64,000 nt of DNA from Ulva prolifera (taxonomy: Eukaryota > Chlorophyta > Ulvophyceae > Ulvales > Ulvaceae): positions 6,639,315-6,703,314 of the forward strand of contig CM041199.1 in the NCBI GenBank assembly GCA_023078555.1, read 5' to 3'. The notes under the pieces were generated by a model. It was not told the origin of the DNA. It ran no database searches and saw only the letters and a program-made list of their open reading frames with translations. A program made the position numbers and the translations under genes. Shown one piece after another: positions 26,716 to 37,401 of the stretch (position 1 is its first letter; each line of letters begins with the position of its first letter).

Positions 26716-27967
26716 CAAGTCTGATTCACTTCACTTGTCCTTTGACCACTGTCTAGTCGTCTGTGCACTATTGTCTGCCAGACTTCTACCGGAACCTCGT
26801 GAGGCCAAGGTGGTGTTCGAAAGTGACACCCCCAGCGTATAAACACTGGGGGCGGGCAAGCAGAACTGCAAGGGCGCACCATGGCCAGCTGCTGCGGGTT
26901 GTCGCCCCGGTTTGTCGCGGGCATACATCACGGCCCCTGCGGCGACCACGAGGGGATCAGGATTCAGGATATCTGCGATAGTGCAGTTTTCGAACGCCAG
27001 GCTCGCATTCAGACCCGAGACGTGCACTGCCCCGACCAATGCTTCCCATGGCCAGGCCCCGATTTCTACCGGCGGAAGGTCACCCGAGAGTTCGCGGAAG
27101 ACACACGACTTGAAGTAGGCGGTGCCGTACAGGGCCATGACCACCCTCCGGTAGCTCGACTCGCCCTCAAGAGCATTGAACACGCAATCTGCAGACGACA
27201 CACGCATGCTCGTCATGTGCCCCGACCAGCCCGGGCGGGCATCGGAGAGTGCCATTGCAAGTTTCTAGAGGACAGAGGCTAGACAGAGACCTAGGCATCC
27301 AGGATTTCGCCAGCAATTAAGCACAGACTTGTGCTTAAAATGCCGGTGTTCTAGAGATCTCAGCTAGGCTGTTCATCCTGCAACACGCTTTCGGAAGCGT
27401 GTGACAGGGTGAGCAGCCCAGCTGACAACACCAGTCTCACAGACGGCAGTTACGCCCACTTCTGAGGTGCCAACAAATACCCACAGAGAGCGGTGTGCGA
27501 AAGTCAACTGCACAGATGTTCCGCTTGTGCCCGCACCTTGAGCATAAAGACCCCCGATGTTTCTGAAAACCTGCACGGCGATCCCGTTGGACTCGCGGGC
27601 GCCTTGCACGGCCGTGCTGGTCACGCAACCGGTGCCGAAATCCTGTAACCAGAAGGCCATTGAGCGCCGCGTGCCGTTGCGTGCCTGGACGTGCCCAGCG
27701 AAGTGCCCGACCAGCGCAGTCCATGGAGCGCATCGACCCACAGCCACGAGGGGTCCACCAGGAAGAGGTCACCCGAGGTGATGTTGACGCAGCGGGGGGC
27801 CTGCCACGGTCCCCCTTCGGTGATGTTTAGGCCGAATGCCTCTTCAGCGATGTCCCCGCGGGACCCCGGCGGGGAGGGGGTCCATGCATTAGCCCTGCAT
27901 GCTCCGCCACAACTCCGAAATCCGAGGGAGTCCCTGATGCAAATTAGCAAGACCGTGTTCTTCCCAG

Positions 27968-28068
27968 CAGTGTTGGGTCATCGGGCCAATCACAAAGAAG
28001 AATTCCGACTATCCAGGTCTATTTTTTGGGTGGCAGTCCTGAAAATGCTTCAAAGCGACCCAACACTG
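27968..28068 (+). mobile_element. hAT-like MITE, copy in M1 intron 6
   Basis: 101 bp with termini CAGTGTTGGGTC and GACCCAACACTG in perfect inverted form. It is flanked by the perfect octamer CTTCCCAG at 27960-27967 and 28069-28076. This is the cleanest copy in the window. Confidence 0.9.
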
Positions 28069-28559
28069 CTTCCCAGATGGTATACGATACTAGTTGCCTC
28101 TCCGTTATGCACCTGCCAGTGGAGCATGCATGCAGCCGGGTAGTCATGGCAGCAGCGCAGACACGCGTACGATTGTGTCCTTGCAAGGGGCAGCAAGCTC
28201 AACTTGAGCTTACAGGAGGTCAACCTGGGGACTTGAAGGCCAGACTGAAGTGACCGACTCGCACAAACGCGAGCCGCACCCGCATCGACCGTGTGGATGG
28301 GCCGGGCAGCCCGATCTGGAAGATATACCGCTCTCCATACGGCACAGCGGGGTTGCTGGGGACGGGCAGGGCGCGGACCTCGATGTCGTGGACGCCCGCG
28401 TGGAACGCGTCCTGGAACTTGGGCGCCGAGTACACCGCGGCCACGCTCGGGGCGGCATCGCCGGCGACTCCGAGCGCCGGTGGCGAGGGGGGGCCTGGCG
28501 GGGTCTCTGTTGCCATGGGACTACCCTCTGTGAGCGACTGCATGGCAGCAGGTGTGTGT

Positions 28560-28740
28560 TACAAGGACAAAGCAAGCGAGGCAGGTGGCACCGCGAGCAG
28601 CAACCAGGGGAACCGCACACTACGCAACAAGCCACACGCAGCACACACCAACACACCCGTGGCCACGCACTGCCAGCAACTTGTTGAACCGCGCCGGCGA
28701 CAACCACACAGCCACACACACGACCACACACACCCACACC
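28560..28740 (+). mobile_element. SINE-like element, copy in M1 intron 5
   Basis: The insert begins TACAAGGACAAAGCAAGCGA and ends in a CACACCCACAC run. The flanking 14-mers CAGCAGGTGTGTGT (28546-28559) and CAGCAGGCGCGTGT (28741-28754) match at 12 of 14. M2 has the uninterrupted site near 22343-22370, so this insertion is specific to M1. Confidence 0.7.
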
Positions 28741-28907
28741 CAGCAGGCGCGTGTATCCCCCGATTGCACGGCATCAGCTGAGCATGCCAGCAGGGTGTGG
28801 GGACAGACTGCTGCCATCGAAGTTGGTGACACAAAATGTCGGACATCTTTTGCGCAGCACACAGATCTGATGGGGTCACAATACTCCCGTGCATGTTCTA
28901 CATCCGG

Positions 28908-28943
28908 TGAAGTGCAGGCTCCGTGTATGGAGCCTGCACTTCA
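28908..28943. repeat. Perfect hairpin in M1 intron 5
   Basis: Two 15-bp perfect arms (TGAAGTGCAGGCTCC and its complement) around a 6-nt loop. Role unknown. Confidence 0.75.
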
Positions 28944-29404
28944 TTACAGTGCATGCGCAGACGCGCATGCATGGTAATCTAGAACTAGTACTATGCGACA
29001 CAGGTCCGTTTTTTCCGGCACGTGCCTAATTCACGGGTACCTAATTCAGATTCCTTACGAAGATTCTCTGCGGTAGGTGTGAATGCATGCGCACTTGCTG
29101 GACTGCCGTGATTCACGGGTCGTCCAGCTGGTCGTCCAACAGGCGCAGCAGAGGTGTGCGAGACTGCGGGAAGCTGTCCAGCGCTGCGGGGCCTCGCGGC
29201 GCCTGCGGCTCACCCTGATACACCAGCACGATCGCCGTGCCATCCCCCCGCACGACGCCGCCGCTGCTGTACCACTCGGCCCCGACAGTCGTGACGTTGC
29301 TGTAGGTGAGGCGGCCTGCAAAACTCATCCCGTTCGGGCTCCAGAACAAGTTGACTGCGTCCACTTTGACGAAGCGGGTGTCCTGCATTTGCGGAGTGGA
29401 ATTG

Positions 29405-29495
29405 TGTGTCATGCTGTAGTTACATGATGTAGCTACACGATGTAGTTACATGATGTAGCTACATGATGTACTTACATGATGTATACTACGTAGTT
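29405..29495. repeat. Tandem repeat in M1 intron 4
   Basis: About six units of 13-14 bp, GTAGTTACATGAT with small changes. Confidence 0.8.
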
Positions 29496-29502
29496 ACAGC
29501 GG

Positions 29503-29612
29503 ACAGTGGCCGGGCATGAAGGCGGTGCTCGGAATCCATGTGCAAACCCACTCACTCATGCATGGCACTAGGCCGGGCACGAGCGCGTACCACAGCCCTA
29601 CCGGTAATACCT
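29503..29612 (+). repeat. Dispersed repeat shared with 55825-55940
   Basis: The shared text includes GGCCGGGCA, CATGGCACTAGGCCGGG, ACGAGC and GTACCACAGC. The other copy is in P2 intron 9. Class unknown. Confidence 0.6.
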
Positions 29613-32031
29613 GCCAAAGACTGAAGCCCGGCATGGAGCACATCAGCAATTGTTCATGCATGCATGTATGTGTGCTCCGTGAACCTCTGCAGGTTTCCAA
29701 CACATGAAGAGCCCGCGTGCTTCCAGTGCAAGCTTGTGCTCACAAGATACCATCGGCAAAGGCTCGGAGGAGGACTCACCAGGACGGCGAGGGCCGCGGT
29801 CGTGATGCCGGCGGTGATGAGACCGTTGAAGCGGTACAGCCCAGACACCACATCAAAGTTCAGGAAGGTGGGCCGCTGCCGGATGTTGGAGAAGGTGCAG
29901 TTCTGTAGCACGATGGAGGAGCTGAACGCGTACACCAGTGGGGTGTTCCCTCCCACACTGTCAAAACATGGACTCTGCATACATGCACCAGGCCTAAATT
30001 ACCGCAGCGCCTTTTTGGTTTAGCAAAAGCAACACACGCTTTTGCTTTTTCTTCTTCTCTTAGCACGCTACTACCGCACAAGCATGTGATGTGATTCTAC
30101 GCGTGTACCCTAAACCGTATGCTATACTGCAGCCCTTTGCAAAATGGCTACGTTGGCGTGCACACACACAGCTGATCACACTTGCATATGACACATGCAT
30201 GCACCTTTCTCGGTGAACCTTTCGGGTACACAACATCCCGCTGCGGTGCAGGTCAGCGTGGGCCCGGGCCGTCCCTGCCGCCATATGTCTGGCAGCACGG
30301 CTGGGGGTTTGCTGTTCCACACTGGATATCGCTCTGTCTCCCTGAATTGTGCATCGATGCACATGCATGTGTTGACAGAAGAGCTGCTGCTACTGCTTAA
30401 GCTCGGTGAGGATAGTTCAGCTCTCCTAGCCGTGTATGGTAGATGCAGCACAACAACATTAAGACTCAGTAAATCCACATTTACTTTAATTTATTTCGCA
30501 TATTGCTGGGGTAATTGACACCGCTGGACACTGTGTATGCCAGCAGGAAAGTTTAAATTTTCCGCACGTGAGTGCCGATCCTCCGCCTTTGTCCTTGTAC
30601 CAACTGGCTGCTGCAAGCTACCTTCTAGCCTCATGAGCGCAGCCACACAGCCGAGATGGCGCACCTTGCATGAGCGCCTGCGCACCGTCTACGACAGACA
30701 GTGGAGTAGTGTTGGCCCCAGGGGAGCCTTGCACGGTCACACGGGTGGCGTACAAATCCGCCAAGCCCGGCACAGTGATCGCGTAAGACTGGAATTAACG
30801 GGAGGGGCGGACGCGGAGGTAGAGGCCGTCCATCCAAAGCGGCTGTGGCACGATGAACACGCTGTGATCGCATACGATGACACATTGCGGAGACCGCCAC
30901 AATGCGAAGGTTGGGGCTGGCAGGCCGAGTGCCGAAGCTGCAGGGGGTGGGAAGGTGCACTTTCCCTGCATACCAGCGGTGCGGGCCTCGTGAGATGTTT
31001 CCTCCACTTGGACGGGGGAACTGCCCCTACAACACGCAGCATGTCATATTATCTGACATAGATTGCAAGGAAATGAACGTTTTGTAGCGCTGAATTGATT
31101 GGAAGGATTCAACCAACGAGGCGAGCCATGAAAACAGCCACCACAGCACAGGCCACAGAGACTCAACATAGCCTGCATTGAAGGACGCACGCGTATGGGT
31201 TCAAGGAAACACTCGTATGGATATGGCGGATGCCTTGAAGTCGCCAAGGGCTGTTGCGACCAGAGAGGTATTGGAGTTGAAGGCAAGTGGCAGGTCAGTA
31301 AGGTCCACGTGGGACTGGACCAGAATGTCCTGCGCCCTGGACGTCATTGCAGCTTGTAATTTGGCCACTGAGGTGACTGCTGTAATATTCGCCTGCTCGT
31401 CTGCAGCTGCAGGTCCTTGGCTCTCTGCGTCCAGTAGAAGACGGGCACCATGCTGAATCGGGTTCTCGCTGGCCTCCACACGACTGCTCTGCACGCAAAT
31501 CCGAGAACTGACAGTGCGAAGATATTTGAATGGGCCAGAGACGCAAGCAGCGCCCGGTATTTGGTCGACTCGAGCCTCGCGCTGCAGCAGCATGGCCAGC
31601 AATGGCAACAGCAATTGAGACCATCGTGATGCATCAAATGCACCGCACGGCACATACAGGCCTGCGGATTATTATTCACAGGGTGAACGGAACATTACAA
31701 TGGTGAGAGAGAGCATGTGTCGTAGATGAGCACCGCTGAGAAGCTGCGAGGCTGCCAATTGCTCTGCGAGCTTCACCACAGCACCTAGCCCGAGGGCATC
31801 GGCTGGAACTTTGCTGGAATAAATATCAGCCATCTCAACGTTTACGTACCGATTGCCTGATTCCATAATACTGGAGATTTATGGCGCACAGAACGACTAG
31901 CGCGAGCAGCAACACGCGAACTGCCTGGACCATCGCATTCCGGCAAGGACATCGCTTCCCAGCGTCACGCCATCACGAGGCTTTCAATAAAAATTTCCTT
32001 TCCAGTCTGCCATTTGTGACGTGAACGGGTC

Positions 32032-32140
32032 GCGAATTGCGGGAACAGTAGAGGTTGAGCACAAGGGACCCACTCAGCGAGCTTGGAGGTCGCTGCGTGG
32101 GCTGCTCTCCAGGCTGCGCGAACTGATGCATTATACGATT
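32032..32140 (-). promoter_or_regulatory. Conserved upstream block of M1 (candidate promoter)
   Basis: About 100-205 bp upstream of the M1 start. It is still well conserved with the M2 and M3 blocks although M1 itself is broken, which suggests recent decay. Confidence 0.4.
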
Positions 32141-32253
32141 ACTTATTGATTATTGATCCAGGACACATGTCAAGCTGATCTGTAAATGCGATCGATCGGT
32201 ACAGCATGTACAGAGGTGTGCCGCGAACAATGACTGGGCAGCTGTATACGTAG

Positions 32254-33160
32254 CTATAGCTGGTTTCGGCGTGCATGCCGCATGCTCACACCTCGCGAGG
32301 CCTCGAGGATCATGGATGCCACCTGCGGGAGAATTTGCGGGTTAGCAAGTGGCGCCGGGATCCCATATGGCCATGCCATTGCCAGCACCTGCAGCAGGCT
32401 CAACTCGCACTGAGGCCCATACATCGTACTTCCTGCCTTCGCTACGGATGACAGAGGCATCCCACACCAGACATTCTGTAACACAAGAACACCTGTCATT
32501 TCGTGTGTCAAGGACTGCTATGATCGCGACGATCGTGCTCTTCAACGTGAACGCCCGAGCATGTCCGCCACGCGCAACTGGCTTAGAAATGACACGCATG
32601 CCAACACCTTCATGTAGAGCGCCTGTAGCGTCTAACCTGAAAGCAGAGGCTTGAACTACGGAAATCAGTACGTGTGCACATGCCTGCGTGTGTGGCCAAT
32701 GAGAGGAATGCAAGCGGGCCGGTATGGCGTCGACTGTCTCCATGTCGTGTGCCCGCAGTGCTTCGCAAATCCGTCAACGTTTGATGCTTGGGCTGTACCG
32801 CCGCAACGTGCCCTCCTGGTCGATGGTCTGGGCCATGTAGATGATCTCAACCACACAGGTCAGTGAAGCAGAGGTTGACGGCTTCGTCAAGTCACAGCAT
32901 CAGGCCTTTTGGCTGATCTCTGCACATTCTTATCGAGCATTTATCAGGTTCATCTGGGATGTGAGATTGTTGGCAAGGGGAGCCATCAGCTGTCCGTCGT
33001 GACAGTGACTGGCTGTCTCCTGGCACATCAATTGAACAAGAACCGTTATCGGCAGGAAACGAGCTGCAGCTGCATCAACCTCTGCTGTGATACTTCACAC
33101 TTGTCTTCGTCCGTCTGCCAAGCTGACAACGGTCATGGGGACAACAGCTGAACAGCCTGA
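32254..33160 (-). other. Unidentified coding-like block upstream of M1
   Basis: It aligns with 10740-11780 in pieces: RAHDMETVDAIP here against RAHDMKTDDAVP there; a stop-terminated end GMAIWDPGATC (frame ending at 32342) against the MALPTRHPTATSKV end; and a segment at 33.0-33.15 kb homologous to SMADERWQFQGITAII but with an internal TGA. Other open text includes EIIYMAQTIDQEGTLRRY near 32.83 kb. It reads as a decaying gene of unknown family. Confidence 0.4.
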
Positions 33161-33351
33161 CCTCACAGGCCGCAAGGCCAAAAAATCGTTTTCAGAACTG
33201 TCACCCTTGAGAGACTGTGAACCTGTAGGTTCCCTCGAAGTCAAACGACACAAACGTCCTGCCCTGCCAGTCAAGTATTTTTGGGCCCATGCAGCAGCGG
33301 CCTCTCCACAGCAGCACGATGACCACGAACACTCAGTACAAAATATACCCC

Positions 33352-33437
33352 TTCGGCATATGTGGTCCCGTTAATTCGGAGTTGTCAATGTCCAATAGGA
33401 TACGGCTCAGTAAATTCAGATTTTACTTTACTTTACA
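33352..33437 (-). repeat. Interspersed repeat family B, intergenic copy
   Basis: It reads GTGGTCCCGTTAATTCGGAG, TTGTCAATGTCC, GGATACGGCTCAGTAAATTC and ends in a TTTACTTTACTTTAC run. Nearly the same text occurs at 53414-53491 and 63371-63452. Confidence 0.7.
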
Positions 33438-33940
33438 GTGACAGTACACAACACACTGCCAACAGGGGCCAGCATAGATCTCAGCTCTGCTCTGCAGGAA
33501 TGCCCCACAGTATCTGGAAAATGGATGGCGCATTCAGATCTGCTCGAGGTGGTTCGGGCGGTATTGACGTTCCGGGTTGACATTCTAGCACACCCCCCCA
33601 AGGCAGGCTTGTCAGGGCTGACGCCCGCATGCATTCAGCTGCCGAGGAATCGTCGCCAGCTGCTGCCCATGAACGGCCCCGCTGCCGAGCACACCCCCTC
33701 GCTGCAGCCGGCGACGCTGCCGCCACGCAGGCTGCTGCGGGGCTGTCGTTTGGGCCTGCGCCGACAACCTGATGAAATCCAGACTTACCCCGGATCAGCA
33801 GCCTACTTCAGCGGTGTACATCATGTGAACTCTCGATCCAGGATCTCGGTTCTGGCTGGGGCTCGCGAACCAGACCCCCGGGATGTGGCCCCGGACATGC
33901 ATATCCCGCTCCGAGGTCGTGCGTGCGAGGGCGAGCGTAC

Positions 33941-34042
33941 CAGTGTTGGGCCCTTGGGCCCGATCATGTGTAACAATTGCAAATATTCAGGTCTAATCTC
34001 TGGGTGGCAGCCCTGGAAATGCTGCAAATCGACCCAACACTG
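33941..34042 (+). mobile_element. hAT-like MITE, intergenic copy
   Basis: 102 bp with termini CAGTGTTGGG and CCCAACACTG. The perfect octamer GAGCGTAC flanks it at 33933-33940 and 34043-34050. Confidence 0.9.
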
Positions 34043-34083
34043 GAGCGTACATCAGCACACCAGCGCCGCAGCTGCTGTGTGAG

Positions 34084-34312
34084 TGTTACAAGGACAGAGT
34101 CAGCGAGGCAGGTAGCATCACAGGCCACAAACGGGCAGCCACACACCCACTCAACCACCAAAGTTTAACACGCTACACAGACCAACACTGTGTTACTTTG
34201 TCCGTGTAACACAGATCAACCCACCCATGCACCCGCACACGTCAGCACCCGCCCAGGCCGCAGCCAACACACAGGCCCCCACACCCACAACCACACACGC
34301 ACACCCACCCCC
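34084..34312 (+). mobile_element. SINE-like element, intergenic copy
   Basis: It begins TGTTACAAGGACAGAGTCAG and ends in a CACACCC-rich tail. The flanking 14-mers AGCTGCTGTGTGAG (34070-34083) and AGCTGCTATGTGGG (34313-34326) match at 12 of 14. It landed 41 bp from the MITE at 33941-34042. Confidence 0.65.
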
Positions 34313-34517
34313 AGCTGCTATGTGGGTTTGGTCACAAACAGCATGTAGCCATTGGCTACGACCTTGTGACACACACAGCATGTAGATCCCACGAACACGC
34401 CACTCGCGTGCACGTTCGTGAGCCCGCAACCAGGAGTATCGTCCCGAAGGCGCAGGTTGGAAAAAGGCTGGTACGAATCTCGATGCTTCCGGAGAAGCCG
34501 CGGTGTCATGATTCCAA

Positions 34518-36157
34518 TCACAGGCCAAAGGCGTCGGCGACGGCGGGCGACACGAGGCGCACGCGCGCGTACAGCCGCACCGCCTGCGCCAGCTGCTCCT
34601 GCCGCGCCGCGCTGCCGGCGGGGCAGCACAGGGCGCCCTCCTCCGCCGCCTGCGCCTGCCGCACCATCTGCTGCGCCTGCCGGTCCGCTTCGGTGAGCTC
34701 CTTGCCCCCATGCTGCTCCACCTGCGCGGCGACGACACGGTCCGCGGCTGTGTACGTCTATCCAATATCCCTCATATCCACACATACAGTCGGGGGGGGG
34801 GGGAGTCGTGCTCCCCTGCAAGAGGATGCCCAGCCGAGCGGTACGAGTATTGTGTCGGGCCACGTGAGGCAGCAGTGGCTGCTATTTCTGTGCGTGCTTG
34901 CATGTATGGATTTAAAAATATCGGCCGAATTCGGAAAGCCGAGGGTGCAGAGTGGCCCGCTCCCTCGGCTGTGTCCATGTACCACAGAGACGCAGACTAC
35001 CATTAAGAGGTGTAAGGAATGCATGGGTATGACTGCTGGTGGATGTCTGGTTTTTGTTTTCGCTGTTCTGCAACTGCGCAGATGTGCAGGCTATAACCTA
35101 TAGGCAGCCGAGCACCTGTTTGAACATCAGGTCGGTGCGCATGCACCACTTCTCGCCTCGCGCCAGCTCCTCGCCCGAGTGCAGCATGTTGTGGTTGAAC
35201 ACGATCGCCATGCCTGCTTCGGGCTTGACCTTCAGCCGCACTCGGCTGTTGCCCGACATCACAAACTTCCCACTCCTCTCATCGAAGGTCAGCCTGACAT
35301 CGTCCTCATCAGCCGTTCCATTGCCCACCTGACCAGCAGCTTCATGAGCCGTGTCACTGCTCTGGCCATCGCCGCCGGCAGGATCTGCTGCATCCGTCAC
35401 CGAAGTGGAATTCGGCTGCTCGGACGCTGTGGCTGTGTTCCCGGCCGAGATGAAACATGTCCCTCCTCCAGACTCAGCTGGGACGTCGTTCAGGTACACC
35501 ATGAACGTCCGCAGCGACTTGTGACCCGGCCCCGCGATGTACTCTGCGTCAACATGTGGCGCAAAGTGGCCTCCGGAGTCATACTGTAGGATCCGCCAGC
35601 ACTCGTTCAGCTGGTGTGGCTGCCATAAGCCAGCAGCACATTCCATTGGCGCCTGGTGCATGGTCCTGTCATCTGGCCTGACTGTGACGCTGTCTCGGAA
35701 CAGTGGAAGACCCGACAGGCGGTCAAAGAGCACTTGACTCGCGTCAGGGCACATGAAGCCGGCTCTCTTCATGTCTCGGTATCGCCGTGTGTCCAAGGTG
35801 CCATATGCCAGGTCCTACACAGATATCCAGTCTATCTGTGAGGGAACAAATACGTCACAGTACAATAGGCGCAGTGGCTCCAGGTTCCCGTGCGCAGCTC
35901 TCGGCCTCTGGTCAGGACCTGTTGCGCACCATCTGAGCAGATGCAGCTCCGCAGATCGCCGCGCATTCTTCCTTCGAAAGAACGTTGCGAACAACCCATA
36001 CACCATCTTCCAGACATTCGACTTCTGGGCACGCGCTTCTGTCGTGCTCCTCACGCGTGCGGGACAGGCCCAGCGCATCAGCTGAAAGCGTCGGGAAGTC
36101 ATCCGCTTCATGGCGGGCTTCAACCCTTTCGCCTTGCGACGACACAGATGACGACAT
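34518..36157 (-). CDS. 2-oxoglutarate/Fe(II) oxygenase, prolyl-4-hydroxylase-like
   Basis: Proposed exons: 35930-36157, 35116-35814, 34518-34757, all phase 0, 1167 nt, 388 aa. Exon 1 has the lead typical of these enzymes, NVLSKEECAAIC. Exon 2 carries the jelly-roll core: FAPHVDAEY gives the metal-binding His and Asp, RTFMVYLNDVPAESGGGT the next strands, FNHNMLHSGE the second metal His, and GEKWCMRTDLMF the basic cosubstrate-binding segment. A Ser/Thr/Gly/Asp-rich loop interrupts the core. Exon 3 is a helical, Ala/Gln-rich tail ending AVADAFGL. If the GTGCTC donor at 35115 is not used, the protein ends at 35098. The family hydroxylates Pro or related residues using O2 and 2-oxoglutarate. No signal peptide is evident, so action on secreted Pro-rich proteins is not supported. 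Exon 2 is firm; the joins are inferred. Confidence 0.75.
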
Positions 36158-37401
36158 GACAAAATTGTATTGTTTAAGCTTTATGAATTACCACTTCGAG
36201 CCCGTTTGATTGGCCTATGCTCGATGCGCCAGTACTCGTGGCACTGCGGACGGAGATGTTGCGCGGGGCTAGGTTGTAGGCAAGACTGATACCGCAGGAA
36301 CCTGCCACTTGAAAAAGAGTAATACCTTGAACTTCTGTATCGAGTTACATGGGATGTGAAGCAGAACTGCTGCTCTACTGGATGATCACGTCCCCGCAAA
36401 CTATCAGCGAGACCGCAGGATGCCTGGATGGCTGCAGACAACGCATTCCAACGCAACAAGATTAAATGCGTTGCATCTACGCGCTGTCACTGCACTACGC
36501 GCATTGGTGCCGCGCTTGGGCATGTGCATGCAGCATGCACAGGCTGGGAAGCCGAGGAGAAGCGCCAACGTCGTCCCCAGTGGGGACTCCCCACGCGGCC
36601 AAGCACCTCACAGTCGTTTCGTCAGCTGACGAACAGGGCCCAGCGTGATGGTATCGTGCACGTGGCCATTCAGTTGCAGCCATTATCCAGCACGCGAGAT
36701 CAATAGTGCCACGCGAGCGTGCATGCTCGCCTTATAATTATCCACCCTCCAGCAGGTTTAAGTTCGTGACATGCACTGAGCACTCGATCAAAGCTGCTGC
36801 TGTTGGATTACACAGTCTCATGAGGCCTCGGGGTAGGCTACCCCGGGTAGCCGCCTTGCAGGCTCCACATTGTGTCGCAGACTTCCGGGCAGGAAATGGC
36901 GAGAAGGGCACACGGCGAGCATCGATGAGTACAATTGGCGGGCAGCACATTCGGCACACGACGGCGGATGCGATCGGCTGCCGTGCTGGTACCTTTACAA
37001 CGTGGTGCGCTTGCAAGCCTGTACATTACGTCTTGGTCACGCTCGAGATGCAGCGAGTTACGACCCCGGCTCCGAGAGATCTGCGAGATCCGGGCGCGTC
37101 GATCCGTAAACTTTGCCGCTTCACAGTAGGCACGCCACATATCCTGTGAGCGACATACACCTTCGCCACCATTACTCATACTAGAGAGTCGTACGTATCG
37201 GGGCTATAATGGTATCACACCAAGCACCTTTGGCATGTCCTCGGCAGGTCCGAGTTGCCGACATCGTGTTCGACGCGCCGAAGTGCACTACAGTTCACAG
37301 AGTCGTGAATCTCGACTCGAGATACGCATCATCACGACATCACATCGCAGCCTCGGTTCGGTGAGACACGCACCACACTAGACCGTCCAGGGCATGCGCG
37401 C
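36158..37401. promoter_or_regulatory. Divergent intergenic region between the oxygenase and P1
   Basis: 1.24 kb between two genes that start outward, so both promoters should lie here. I see no recognisable promoter element and no convincing third gene; the open frames on both strands between 36.7 and 37.2 kb overlap one another and have no recognisable motif. Confidence 0.4.

Larger units (their letters stand above)
26880..31933 (-). pseudogene. M1: decayed receptor gene, exons 1-8 only
   Basis: Recognisable exons: 31850-31933, 31213-31488, 30665-30965, 29780-29974, 29095-29382, 28280-28537, 27537-27894, 26880-27188. Lesions are: exon 3, TAA at 30795-30797 in place of the Arg-Phe-Phe region; exon 4, a 1-nt gain near 29966 that breaks frame; exon 5, TGA at 29113-29115 where relatives have the Trp of DDPWITAVQQ; exon 7, TAA at 27889-27891 just after the acceptor, with further frame drift. 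The second-module end, transmembrane exon and whole kinase (exons 9-15) are absent before M2 begins. The signal peptide MVQAVRVLLLALVVLCA is intact. A short secreted fragment could still be made, but the gene as a receptor is dead. Confidence 0.9.

Noticed and set aside
33438-34082. 214-codon plus-strand frame between M1 and the oxygenase
   Set aside because: It begins in a family-B repeat and ends in the MITE and SINE-like insertion, with no recognisable domain, so it is likely chance.
34366-35103. 245-codon plus-strand frame overlapping the oxygenase 3' end
   Set aside because: It is antisense to the Ala/Gln-rich exon 3 and the intron; no motif supports it.
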